From Streptomyces sp. NBC_00659 (GTDB lineage: Bacteria; Actinomycetota; Actinomycetes; Streptomycetales; Streptomycetaceae), in assembly GCF_036226925.1 (NCBI RefSeq), contig NZ_CP109031.1, forward strand, positions 2,604,001-2,668,000: a DNA stretch of 64,000 nt. Direction: 5' to 3'. Below are positions 46,108 through 57,320 of this stretch, one piece after another; position 1 is the first letter of the stretch, and every line of letters starts with the position of its first letter. Under the pieces are notes generated by a model that was not told the DNA's origin, made no database searches, and worked only from the letters and a program-made list of their open reading frames with translations. The translations under genes were made by a program, and so were the position numbers.

Positions 46108-47052
46108 ATGCGGACCCGCACACAGCACGCGGACGTCGCCACGACGGAACTGGAAACGGCCCTGCGGGGAGGCCCCTTCCACGTCGCACTGCGCGCGGCG
46201 ATCACCGCCCGCGGGCTGCCGCTGCAGCGCGTGCAGCACCATCTGTCGCGCTACGGCGTCAGAGTCGGGGTGACGAGCCTGAGTTACTGGCAGCAGGGCG
46301 CCCGCCGCCCCCAGCGCCCCGAGTCGCTGCGGGCGGTCCGCGCCCTGGAGGAGATACTCCAGCTTCCCGACGAGTCCCTGATCAGGCTGCTGGCCGAGGC
46401 CGAGGAGCGCTCGGATCCGGAACGTCCCACGGGGCGTTCCTACCGTTCCCTCGTGGAGGCCTCCGGTGTCCTGGAACGGCTGCTGGCCGAACTGGAGTCC
46501 CCGCTCGACGGCGGTCTGCACACGCTCGGCCATCACGAGCGGGTACGCATAGGCGCCCGTCGCGAACTGCTGGGTCGCGAGTCGCACCACATAGTGCGCG
46601 CACACAAGGACGGCGTGGACCGCTATGTGGCCATCCATCACGGCGACCCCGGATGCGCACCGGAGCGGACGACGGTCCGGGCCCTGGAGAACTGCCGCAC
46701 GGGACGGGTGCGCTGGCATCGCGACACCGGCGTGCTCGTCGCCGAACTGCTCTTCGACACGCGGCTGCGGGCAGGCGAGACGTTCCTCTTCCGCTACGCC
46801 TTCGAGGACGGCACGGCCGGGACGTCCAGCGAGTACGTCCGGGGCTTCGGCTTCGCGGGCGGACAGTACGCGCTCCAGGTGCACTTCACCGAGAACGCGC
46901 TGCCGGTGCGCTGTCACCGCTTCACCCAGCACTCGGCCGCCGCGCCCCGCAGCGGCCGGCAGGAACTGCCGCTGAGCGGTCACCGCTCGGTGCACCTGGT
47001 CGAGCCGCGCGTGCGGTCCGGGATCGTCGGGATCGGCTGGGACTGGGAGTGA
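46108..47052 (+). CDS. Helix-turn-helix (XRE-like) regulatory protein
   Basis: The 314-aa protein has an XRE-like DNA-binding region at about 25-95 ([19 protein letters not shown] ... [20 protein letters not shown]). A C-terminal beta-rich domain of about 190 residues ([20 protein letters not shown] ... [20 protein letters not shown]) resembles no enzyme I know. The C-terminal part may be a ligand- or partner-binding domain. ATG 46108 has AAAGG at seven bases; an ATG at 46051 is in frame but has no site. Common next to uvrC in Streptomyces. Confidence 0.8.
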   Translation: MRTRTQHADVATTELETALRGGPFHVALRAAITARGLPLQRVQHHLSRYGVRVGVTSLSYWQQGARRPQRPESLRAVRALEEILQLPDESLIRLLAEAEERSDPERPTGRSYRSLVEASGVLERLLAELESPLDGGLHTLGHHERVRIGARRELLGRESHHIVRAHKDGVDRYVAIHHGDPGCAPERTTVRALENCRTGRVRWHRDTGVLVAELLFDTRLRAGETFLFRYAFEDGTAGTSSEYVRGFGFAGGQYALQVHFTENALPVRCHRFTQHSAAAPRSGRQELPLSGHRSVHLVEPRVRSGIVGIGWDWE

Positions 47053-47100
47053 CCGCCCACCCGGGTGCGGACCCGGCCGGGCCGGTGACCGCACCCGGGC

Positions 47101-47523
47101 TCAGGCGCCCGGCCCCGCGACGATGTTCCCGTTCTTCTCCTCGACGGACAGCTCGTGGAGCGGCACGGTGGCCGGTGCCCGCAGCACCTTGCCGGTCCCG
47201 GCGTCGAACTCGCTGCCGTGACACGGGCACACGAGGGTCCTGCCCTGCAGCTTGTTGATGGCGCACCCCGCGTGGGTGCAGATCGAGCTGAACGCCTTGA
47301 GCGAACCGTCCTCGGCGCGGCTGACCACGACGTTGTGGTCCTCGTAGAGCTGAGCACCCCCCTTGGAGACCTCGCTCCCCAAGCCGAGGACGACGGGAGC
47401 GGTCGGCGTGGCGGGGGCTCCACCGCCGCCGCCGGAGCACGCGGCGAGGCCGAGCCCGGCGACCGGGGTGAGCGCCGCTCCCCGCAGGACGGTACGACGG
47501 CTCGCGGACGGACGGCCGGACAT
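47101..47523 (-). CDS. Tat-exported Rieske [2Fe-2S] lipoprotein
   Basis: The 140-aa precursor has a twin-arginine signal (SASRRTVLRGAALTPVAG) with lipobox LAAC, a Gly/Ala/Pro linker, and a Rieske domain. Cluster ligands are in CTHAGC and CPCHGSEF, with the disulfide cysteines also present. It should fold in the cytoplasm with its cluster, cross by Tat and be lipid-anchored outside. Partners (a quinol or other oxidoreductase) are not nearby. ATG 47523 has GGAG six bases upstream. Confidence 0.93.
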   Translation of the reverse strand: MSGRPSASRRTVLRGAALTPVAGLGLAACSGGGGGAPATPTAPVVLGLGSEVSKGGAQLYEDHNVVVSRAEDGSLKAFSSICTHAGCAINKLQGRTLVCPCHGSEFDAGTGKVLRAPATVPLHELSVEEKNGNIVAGPGA

Positions 47524-47660
47524 GGCATCTCCACTGGTCAGGGCGCCGGCGGACACTCCGCCGACGGCGACGGGGCTGAACACGGCAAGGGGGCCGCGCA
47601 CCGACCGTACCGGCACAGATCGTTCCGTTCGTCGCGGGGTCGGCCCTCGACACCTTGGAC

Positions 47661-47696
47661 GTAAACGCTTGCGCAAACGTATGCGTAAGCGTTTAC
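47661..47696. promoter_or_regulatory. LacI-type operator cluster
   Basis: GTAAACGCTT (47661-47670) is perfectly inverted as AAGCGTTTAC (47687-47696). Each end is also a near-palindrome of the LacI type (GTAAACGCTTGC, GTAAGCGTTTAC), and GCAAACGTATGC lies between. TTGGAC at 47655-47660 could be a -35 and TATGCG at 47680 a -10, so bound repressor would block this promoter. The site is 150 bp upstream of lacI and 140 bp from the Rieske gene. Confidence 0.75.
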
Positions 47697-47849
47697 GCGA
47701 GGAAGCCGGATGATACGTTCACCCGCGAGCGACCGGGTCCGTCCGGGGAGCGGCATCGAGGTGTCCGGTTCGCGGACCGGCGTCCAGGTTCCGTCCGCCG
47801 GCCGGCACGGGTCTTCGCGGTCGGCGACCGAAACCCGAGAAGGAGCGGC

Positions 47850-48923
47850 ATGGCGACGATGGCCGATGTGGCCCGGCGGGCGGGTGTGTCCGTCGCGACC
47901 GTCTCGCACGTCCTCAACCGCACCCGCCCGGTGCTGCCCGTGACACGCCAGGCCGTTCTCGACGCGATCGACGAGCTGGGCTACACGCCCAACACCCTCG
48001 CCCGTTCACTCGTCACCTCCCGTACGCAGTCCATCGGCCTCGCGGTGTCGGCGATCAGCAACCCCTACTTCACGGAGATCCTCCAGGGTGTCGAGGCCGG
48101 GGCCCTGGAGCACGGCTACGGCCTGCTGATCGCCGATCCGCACGACGACCCCGGGCACGAGCGCAAAGTCGTCCGGCTGCTGCACGAACGGCGCGTGGAC
48201 GGAATGATCATCGCGCCGTCGGCGACTCCCGACGCGCTCCTGCGCTACCTCGAGCAGCACGACGTACCCACCGTGTTCCTGGACCGGCTCGTGGATACCC
48301 CCGCCGGAAGCGGCTTCCCCTACGACCAGGTCTGCTCCGAGAACACCGCGCCCATGGCGAGCCTGGTGACCCACCTCGCCGAGCGGGGGCACCGGCGTAT
48401 CGGGCTGGTCGCGGGCCTGCCCGGACTCAGTACCACGGCGGAACGGATCACCGGCTACCGGCACGGCCTCGCGCGGGCCGGGCTCCCCTACGACGAACGG
48501 CTCGTGGCGCACGGCGACTCCGGGACGGAGGCGGCCGAGGAGGCCACCCACCGGCTGTTGTCGCTCGGGGCGCCGCCGGGCGCGCTCGTCACCGCCGACA
48601 ACGCCATGACCGTCGGTGCGCTCCGGGCCCTGCGCGACCGGGGTCTGTCCGTGCCCGGGGACCTGGCACTGTGCTGCTTCGACGACTTCTCCTGGGCGGA
48701 TCTGTTCACACCGCGGCTCACCGTGATCGCCCAGCCGAGCAAGGAGATCGGTGCCACGGCCGTCCGGCTGCTCCTGGAACGGCTGGCGTCCCCGCACCTG
48801 GAGTGCCGCACCGTCCGGCTTCCCTCCGCCTTCGTCCATCGCACCTCGTGCGGCTGCCCCGAAGGCGTCGCACACACCGAGAGTCCCGGGACCGGGATTC
48901 CGAGGAAAGGATCCGAGTCGTGA
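47850..48923 (+). CDS. LacI-family transcriptional regulator
   Basis: The 357-aa protein begins with the LacI headpiece (ATMADVARRAGVSVATVSHV, hinge helix YTPNTLARSLVTSRT), followed by a periplasmic-binding-like sensor domain (IGLAVSAISNPYFTEILQGV ... IGATAVRLLLERL). It probably senses a sugar and controls itself and the kinase with which it overlaps (GTGA). AGGAG precedes ATG 47850. The palindromic cluster at 47661-47696 is the expected binding site. Confidence 0.93.
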   Translation: MATMADVARRAGVSVATVSHVLNRTRPVLPVTRQAVLDAIDELGYTPNTLARSLVTSRTQSIGLAVSAISNPYFTEILQGVEAGALEHGYGLLIADPHDDPGHERKVVRLLHERRVDGMIIAPSATPDALLRYLEQHDVPTVFLDRLVDTPAGSGFPYDQVCSENTAPMASLVTHLAERGHRRIGLVAGLPGLSTTAERITGYRHGLARAGLPYDERLVAHGDSGTEAAEEATHRLLSLGAPPGALVTADNAMTVGALRALRDRGLSVPGDLALCCFDDFSWADLFTPRLTVIAQPSKEIGATAVRLLLERLASPHLECRTVRLPSAFVHRTSCGCPEGVAHTESPGTGIPRKGSES

Positions 48924-49831
48924 TCGTCGTCGCCGGTGAGGCTCTGATCGATCTGGTGCCGCAGGACTCCGGCGCCCTGGCGGAACTGCTGCCCCGCCGG
49001 GGCGGCGGCCCTTACAACACGGCGGTGGCGCTCGGCCGCCTCGGCTCCCCCACGGCCTTCTGCTCCCGCGTCTCCCGCGACGCGTTCGGCGAGGCACTCC
49101 TCGACGGACTCGTGGACGCCGGCGTCGACGTGTCGTCCGTACAGCGCGGGGGTGAGCCCACGACGCTGGCCGTCGCCACGATCGGGGCGGACGGCTCGGC
49201 CGCCTACTCCTTCTACGTCGAGGGCACGGCGGACCGTCTGTTCACCGCCCCGGACCGACTCCCTGCCGGGGTAAGGGCGGTGTCCTTCGGAACCTGTTCA
49301 CTCGCCCTGGAACCGGGTGCGAGCGCGTACGAGGAGCTGATGCGGACCGCCGCCGCGCAGGGCGTCTTCACTGCCCTCGACCCGAACATCCGCGCCGGTC
49401 TGATCCCCGACCCGGACGCCTACCGTGCCCGGTTCAAGAGCTGGCTGCCGTCGGTGTCACTGCTCAAGCTGTCCGAGGAGGACGCCCGGTGGCTCGGCGG
49501 CACCCCGCGCGAGTGGCTGGCCGCCGGTCCCTCGGCGGTGGTGATCACCCAGGGCGGCGACGGTCTGACCGCGTTCACCCGGGACGGCGCGGTGCATTCC
49601 GTGCCCGGCGAACCGGTGGACGTGGTGGACACCATCGGCGCCGGTGACACCGTGAACGCGGCACTGCTGCACGGCCTTTCCGTCCGGGACGCCCTGTCCC
49701 CGACCGCGCTGGCGGAGCTGGGCCCCCGGGGCTGGACCGGGCTTCTGCGCTTCGCGGCCCGCGCGGCGGCCGTCACCTGCTCCCGCGCCGGAGCCGAACC
49801 GCCGTACGCCCGCGAACTCGACGAGCTGTAG
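48920..49831 (+). CDS. PfkB-family carbohydrate kinase
   Basis: The 303-aa ribokinase-like protein has the N-terminal VAGEALIDLVPQDSG, GGGPYNTAVALGRLG (sugar binding) and the catalytic DTIGAGDTVNAALLHG with the general-base Asp. Fructokinase is a reasonable guess, given the early GEALIDL, but specificity is open. Its GTG overlaps the lacI stop, so both are controlled together. Confidence 0.92.
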   Translation: MIVVAGEALIDLVPQDSGALAELLPRRGGGPYNTAVALGRLGSPTAFCSRVSRDAFGEALLDGLVDAGVDVSSVQRGGEPTTLAVATIGADGSAAYSFYVEGTADRLFTAPDRLPAGVRAVSFGTCSLALEPGASAYEELMRTAAAQGVFTALDPNIRAGLIPDPDAYRARFKSWLPSVSLLKLSEEDARWLGGTPREWLAAGPSAVVITQGGDGLTAFTRDGAVHSVPGEPVDVVDTIGAGDTVNAALLHGLSVRDALSPTALAELGPRGWTGLLRFAARAAAVTCSRAGAEPPYARELDEL

Positions 49832-49883
49832 GGACACCGGACCGCCGTCCCTCGATCCTCGAACCCGCGTGCGGTCGTGTTCT

Positions 49884-49930
49884 CGACGGACGGCGCCCCG
49901 CGGGGAGTTCCCGCGGGGCGCCGTCCGTCG
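49884..49930. terminator. Bidirectional terminator PfkB kinase / uvrA
   Basis: A perfect 21-bp stem (49884-49904 with 49910-49930) closes a GAGTT loop between two convergent genes. It is the longest perfect stem that I found in the window. Confidence 0.93.
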
Positions 49931-49969
49931 CGACACGGCCGACCGGTCCGGCGGAGCGGACAGGTCGGG

Positions 49970-53020
<3,051 letters not shown>

Positions 53021-53243
53021 GCCGGTCCGTACCTTTCTTGAGAGAAGTGACAGGGGCCGCAGGCCCCCGTCTTCTCAGACTAGGGCGAGCCACTGACAGC
53101 GCCGGTTGCTTTCGCTGGTTCACAACAATCCCGGGCCATCCAGCATGCCCGACGCCACCGACGAGCGTATAGCACGCGCATTCGATTTACGGGGGCGGTC
53201 GACCAGCTTCACCCGATCGTGTGGCGGGGCTAGGGTCGACCTC
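53021..53243. other. Divergent intergenic region uvrA / MDMPI gene
   Basis: No gene is supported. The right end carries TAGGGT (53231-53236), seven bases before ATG 53244, a leaderless promoter for the isomerase-like gene. Confidence 0.45.
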
Positions 53244-53933
53244 ATGATGGATCATGTGCGCGACCTGGCGTCTGTACGTGACGCGACGGAACGACTGCTC
53301 ACCGCGGTCACCAAACTGGACAACGCCGCCGTGGCCGAGCCGTCACGGCTTCCCGGCTGGAGCCGCGGGCATGTGCTCGCCCACCTGTCCCGCAACGCGG
53401 ACGCCCTGGTGAACGTCCTGGAGGGACGTCCCATGTACGCCTCCGCGAGCACGCGGGACGCCGACATCGAACGGGACGCGCCGCGCCCCCTGGAGACACA
53501 GCTCGCCGACCTGCGGGAGAGCGCGGCCCGCTTCGACGGGACGGGAGCCGCCCCCGCGGACTGGTCCCGCACGGTGGCGCTGCGCAACGGGGTCACCGAC
53601 TCCGCGGCCCGGGTGCCGTTCCGGCGCTGGGTCGAGGTCGACCTGCACCACGTGGATCTGGGCATCGGGTACGAGCTGGAGGATCTGCCGGAGGAGTTCG
53701 TGACCCGGGAGATCGACTTCCTCGCGGAGCGGTTCGCCGGCCACAAGGACGTGCCCTCCACGGCGCTGGCCTCCGCGGACGGCCGGGAGTGGACCACGGG
53801 CGGCGGCGCCGAGGGCGGACCGGTCGAGGTCCACGGACCGGCGGCCGATCTGCTCGGCTGGCTCTGCGGCCGCCGCGACGGCTCCGGGCTGACGGCACGC
53901 GGCGGCCCGCTTCCGGCGCTGCCTCCGCTATAG
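53244..53933 (+). CDS. Mycothiol-dependent maleylpyruvate isomerase family protein (DinB-like)
   Basis: The 229-aa protein fits the MDMPI/DinB four-helix fold: RLPGWSRGHVLAHLSRNADAL holds the first zinc His, and WVEVDLHHVDLGIGYEL holds the Glu/His ligands. It probably uses mycothiol or a related thiol; the exact substrate is not known. ATG 53244 is fixed by the -10 spacing and a double-ATG start (MMDHVRDLA). It precedes the MBL-fold gene by nine bases. Confidence 0.88.
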   Translation: MMDHVRDLASVRDATERLLTAVTKLDNAAVAEPSRLPGWSRGHVLAHLSRNADALVNVLEGRPMYASASTRDADIERDAPRPLETQLADLRESAARFDGTGAAPADWSRTVALRNGVTDSAARVPFRRWVEVDLHHVDLGIGYELEDLPEEFVTREIDFLAERFAGHKDVPSTALASADGREWTTGGGAEGGPVEVHGPAADLLGWLCGRRDGSGLTARGGPLPALPPL

Positions 53934-53942
53934 GCTGCCGTC

Positions 53943-54593
53943 ATGACGTACAGCGGAGCGGTGACGGTCGGCGGCCCGGCCGACGTGCACGAGCTGCAGG
54001 ACCTGATGATCTCCAAGGTCGCGGTCGGACCCATGGACAACAACGCGTATCTGCTGCGCTGCCGGGCCACCGACGAGCAGCTCCTGATCGACGCGGCGAA
54101 CGACGCCTCGACACTGCTCACCCTGATCGGCGACGACGGCATCGCGTCCGTGGTGACCACCCATCAGCACGGCGACCACTGGCAGGCGCTGGCCGAGGTC
54201 GTGGCCGCCACGGGCGCGCGCACCTACGCGGGCAGGGACGACGCGGACGGTATCCCGGTGCCGACGGACGTCCCCCTCCAGGACGGCGACACGGTCAAGG
54301 TGGGCAACGTGGAACTCACCGCGCGCCACCTGGTCGGGCACACGCCGGGCTCGATCGCCCTCGTCTACGACGACCCGCACGGTCACCCTCACGTGTTCAC
54401 GGGCGACTGTCTCTTCCCGGGGGGTCCTGGACGGACAACACGCCCCGAAGACTTCAAGTCGTTGATGTCGGGCCTGGAGGCGAAGGTCTTCGTGCTCCCG
54501 GACGAAACCTGGATCTACCCGGGCCACGGCAACGACACCACCCTCGGCACGGAGCGGCCCCACCTCGCGGAGTGGCACGCACGAGGCTGGTAA
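53943..54593 (+). CDS. Metallo-beta-lactamase-fold hydrolase (glyoxalase II-like)
   Basis: The 216-aa protein has the full metal site: H74, H76, D78 and H79 in TTHQHGDHW, H133 in VGHTPGS, D155 in TGDCLFPGG and H195 in YPGHGNDTTLG. These support a thiolester hydrolase such as glyoxalase II or a related enzyme using mycothiol esters, in keeping with the MDMPI neighbour. TAGGCT six bases before the ATG suggests a leaderless start. A 3' fragment of a second copy is at 56819. Confidence 0.92.
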   Translation: MTYSGAVTVGGPADVHELQDLMISKVAVGPMDNNAYLLRCRATDEQLLIDAANDASTLLTLIGDDGIASVVTTHQHGDHWQALAEVVAATGARTYAGRDDADGIPVPTDVPLQDGDTVKVGNVELTARHLVGHTPGSIALVYDDPHGHPHVFTGDCLFPGGPGRTTRPEDFKSLMSGLEAKVFVLPDETWIYPGHGNDTTLGTERPHLAEWHARGW

Positions 54594-55220
54594 CCGTCCG
54601 ACGTCGACCGGTTCTGTACGGCCGGGCCGCACCCGTGCGTCAGCGATGACGAAGGCTGGTAGCGCCTCGCGGCGGAAGGAGCGGGGCTTACGGTCCGAAG
54701 GTGATCGTGACTGTTCGTGTCGCGGACGTCAGCGTGACGGAGGACGCCCCCAGCGAGATGCGCATGCACATGGCCCGCCGGTAAAAGGGCCCCGCAGGCC
54801 GGGCTTACCGCTGGTCAGCCGACGCCGTCCGGCAGCAGGCCCGGCCGGATGTCGAACCACGCGCGCTCCTGACGCCAGGCCTGGGCGGCGCCGACCAGCA
54901 GCCGGGCTCAGCCCGTCAATGGTGAGCGATCTCCACCGGTGGCCGTTCGGGATGTCCACCAGCGCCTCGACGCGCTCCTCCTGCGGCACGTGTCGGCGTC
55001 CCTCGTCCGGCCCGGTGCGACCACCGCTCGTTGAGCCGACCGGGCCGAGCTGAACGGGTTCGGAGCGGGGTTCCCCTGGGCCCGGCCGACAGCGCCATAG
55101 GGTCAGACTCCGCATCCCTGCGCGAGGCAGGACGGCATCCCTGGGAGACCCGGCACGCTGCCGCCCGCCCCCTGGCGCGGTCGCCCCGGCGACGACAGGT
55201 GCCTGGTGTGAGGAGTACGG
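54594..55220. other. Gene-poor segment at the left edge of a rearranged region
   Basis: No intact gene is supported. A short frame at 54701-54784 (GTG to TAA, 27 residues, VTVRVADVSVTEDAPSEM) could be a relic. The minus-strand relic at 54815-54992 is listed separately. The antiporter start at 55221 is preceded by AGGAG. Confidence 0.45.
54815..54992 (-). pseudogene. Frameshifted gene relic
   Basis: One minus-strand frame reads RRHVPQEERVEALVDIPNGH then RWRSLTIDG up to about 54912. A different frame then continues with ARLLVGAAQAWRQERAWFDI and RPGLLPDGVG to a TGA at 54815-54817. Joined, they look like one acidic/aromatic protein C-terminus broken by a frameshift near 54908. I do not recognise the family, and the upstream part is lost. 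Confidence 0.4.
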
Positions 55221-56519
55221 ATGAACGGCTGGGCCGTCATGGTCGCCGGGGCTGTGGTCGTCGGATACGGGGCGCTCTCCCGGCGCTTGTCAACCACGGT
55301 GCTCTCGGGACCGCTGGTGTTCATGCTGTGCGGGCTGGCGATCGGCCCGCTGGGCCTGGACCTGCTGGACCGGGCGAAGGATCCCGAGGTCACGCGGACA
55401 CTGCTCGAAAGCGCACTGGTACTCCTGTTGTTCGCGGACGCGGCGGGGATCAGGTCCCGGGACCTGCGCCGGGAGGAGTTCCTGCCGCTGCGGCTGCTCG
55501 CGGTCGGCCTGCCGGCCACGATCGCTCTGGGATGGCTGGCGGCCTGGCCCCTGCTGCCCGGCCTGGGCGTGTGGGAGCTGGCCCTGGCCGCCGTCATCCT
55601 CGCGCCGACGGACGCCGCGCTCGGGCAGCAGGCCTTCTCCAACAAGCGGGTGCCCCCACTGATCCGCGGCGGCCTGACCATCGAATCCGGTCTGAACGAC
55701 GGCCTGGCCCTGCCGTTCTTCGTCCTGGCACTCGCCGCGGCGGGCGAGGGCCACGGCCATCCGGGCGTCGCCGAGACGTTCCTGCGCGCGTTGCTGTTGA
55801 GCAGCGTGATCGGAGTCGCGGCCGGCTGGGGCGGGGCGAGCCTGTTGCGCTGGTCGCTCATGAGGGGATGGAGCAGCTCCGACTGGCGACAGTTCCTGGT
55901 ACTCGTCGTCCCGGTCATCGCGTACGTCCTGTGCGCCGTGAGCGAGGGCAGTGGCTTCATCGGTGCCTGGGTCGCCGGTCTGGCCTTCGGCATCCACCTG
56001 CGCCGCACCCCCGCCGGTCTGGGCGTCCGTCCCGAGGACGCGGATCCCGCGCAGAGCACCAGCTTCACCGAACGCCTCGGCCTCCTGCTCGCCTCGCTCA
56101 GTTTCCTCGTCTTCGGCGCGGTCATCCTGGGACCGACCCTCGAGCACCTGACGTGGCGCGTGGTCGTCTACGCGCTGCTCAGCCTGACTGTCATCCGAAT
56201 GGTGCCCGTCGCACTCGCCCTGGCCGGCACCGGCCTGCGCCCCGCCTCCGTCGCGTACATCGGCTGGTTCGGCCCGCGGGGGCTGGCTTCCCTGGTGTTC
56301 GGCCTGCTCGCCCTGGAAGAACGCCTGCCTGGGGAGACCTTGCTGAGCGAGGTCATCGCCGTGACCGTGGGCCTGAGCATCATGCTCCACGGAGCCTCGG
56401 CTCCCTTCCTGGGCGACCGCTACGGCGCATGGTTCACCAGGACCCTCCGCGTCACGCCGAACCTGCGGGAGAACGCACTCGCGGACCACGGGGCCCCACG
56501 CCGGGAAGGTGGAGCATGA
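55221..56519 (+). CDS. Cation/proton antiporter (CPA1, NhaP-like)
   Basis: The 432-aa protein has 11-12 membrane helices and the CPA1 core motifs LAPTDAALGQQAFSNKRVP and IESGLNDGLALPFFVLAL, where the ND pair carries ion binding. ALVLLLFADAAGIRSRDLRR and VAYIGWFGPRGLASLVFGLL also fit. It would exchange Na+ or K+ for H+. ATG 55221 has AGGAG at five bases. It overlaps the PAS fragment (ATGA). It interrupts what appears to be a tandem pair of MBL genes, so it may be an acquired insert. Confidence 0.93.
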   Translation: MNGWAVMVAGAVVVGYGALSRRLSTTVLSGPLVFMLCGLAIGPLGLDLLDRAKDPEVTRTLLESALVLLLFADAAGIRSRDLRREEFLPLRLLAVGLPATIALGWLAAWPLLPGLGVWELALAAVILAPTDAALGQQAFSNKRVPPLIRGGLTIESGLNDGLALPFFVLALAAAGEGHGHPGVAETFLRALLLSSVIGVAAGWGGASLLRWSLMRGWSSSDWRQFLVLVVPVIAYVLCAVSEGSGFIGAWVAGLAFGIHLRRTPAGLGVRPEDADPAQSTSFTERLGLLLASLSFLVFGAVILGPTLEHLTWRVVVYALLSLTVIRMVPVALALAGTGLRPASVAYIGWFGPRGLASLVFGLLALEERLPGETLLSEVIAVTVGLSIMLHGASAPFLGDRYGAWFTRTLRVTPNLRENALADHGAPRREGGA

Positions 56520-56674
56520 GCACTTCCGACATCGACTTCGAGTCGGTCTTTCACGCCCTGCCGGGCGCCGTCGCCCTGCTCAGCCCGGACCTGGTGTTCG
56601 CCGACGCCGACAAGGCCTACCTGTCGCTGTCCGGCCGCACTCGTGAGGAGGTGATGGGCCACTACCGGCTCTGA
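56516..56674 (+). pseudogene. Truncated PAS-domain protein
   Basis: The 52-residue frame (FESVFHALPGAVALLSPDLV ... YLSLSGRTREEVMGHYRL) matches the start of PAS domains that head SpoIIE-type phosphatases or histidine kinases in Streptomyces. It stops in the middle of the PAS fold, where YLFxxFPD would be expected, and the next DNA is a transposase relic. It overlaps the antiporter stop, so the parent gene was probably its operon partner. Confidence 0.75.
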
Positions 56675-56703
56675 CCGGAGCTCCGTGATGGTCGATCTGC
56701 AAG

Positions 56704-56812
56704 GTTGACACGGCCTTCGACGATGCCTGAGCTCCAGTGGAGGGTGAGGCCTGCGGTGACGGAGTCGAGGTCCTGTCGGAGGAAGCCGGCGAAGCCGCTG
56801 ATGCTCTGACCG
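56704..56812 (-). mobile_element. ISL3-family transposase remnant
   Basis: A minus-strand frame encodes SISGFAGFLRQDLDSVTAGL followed by TLHWSSGIVEGRVN. This is close to the conserved C-terminal block of ISL3-family transposases (FARGLRQD..AV.AGLTLPWSSG.VEGHVN, from memory). The rest of the transposase is missing on both sides, and no inverted terminal repeat is seen. It sits exactly at the junction between the PAS fragment and the MBL fragment. Confidence 0.75.
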
Positions 56813-56818
56813 CATAGG

Positions 56819-57004
56819 TTCCCCGGCGGCGTGGGCAACACGCGCAAGGACCCGGAAGCCTTCGCCCGTCTCATCCACGACGTCGAGACGAGGATCTTCG
56901 ACGTACTGGCGGACGAGACGTGGGTGTACCCCGGCCACGGCAACGACACGACGCTGGGCGCCGAGCGCCCGCATCTGCCGGAGTGGCACGCGCGAGGTGG
57001 GTGA
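56819..57004 (+). pseudogene. 3' fragment of a metallo-beta-lactamase-fold gene
   Basis: The frame from 56819 to TGA 57002-57004 reads FPGGVGNTRKDPEAFARLIH and later DETWVYPGHGNDTTLGAERP before EWHARGG. It aligns throughout with the C-terminal third of the MBL protein at 53943 (FPGGPGRTTRPEDFKSLM; DETWIYPGHGNDTTLGTERP). The N-terminal two-thirds, with the HxHxDH metal site, are missing. It diverges enough (NTRKDPEAF for TRPEDF) to be a separate paralogue, not a recent copy. Confidence 0.85.
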
Positions 57005-57162
57005 CCGTGAGAACGACCGGCACTCGGGGCGCGGCGCCTCCGTCACGCCCCGAGTGAACCGGGCGGCTCACACGCGGGGCACCCCACCGCGCCCCGCGTG
57101 AACGGAGCACCACACCGCGCGTGACCAGAGTGCCGCGTACGCCCGCGCGAAACGGACGACCG

Positions 57163-57216
57163 CGTCGGGTGCGTCGGGTGCGTCGGGTGCGTCGGGTGCG
57201 TCGGGTGCGTCGGACG
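57163..57216. repeat. 9-bp tandem repeat, six units
   Basis: CGTCGGGTG is repeated five times perfectly (57163-57207), with a sixth imperfect unit. It lies in the gap between the MBL fragment and the ABC importer. Being a multiple of three, it can be read as a simple peptide, but no gene is supported. Confidence 0.92.
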
Positions 57217-57320
57217 GTTGTGACGCATGTGTTCACGGGACTGCAACACACGTTCCCACCATGCGGACAATTACCGCTGTGACCTGGACAAACGACCTGG
57301 TTCGCTGCCACTCTCCCGCC

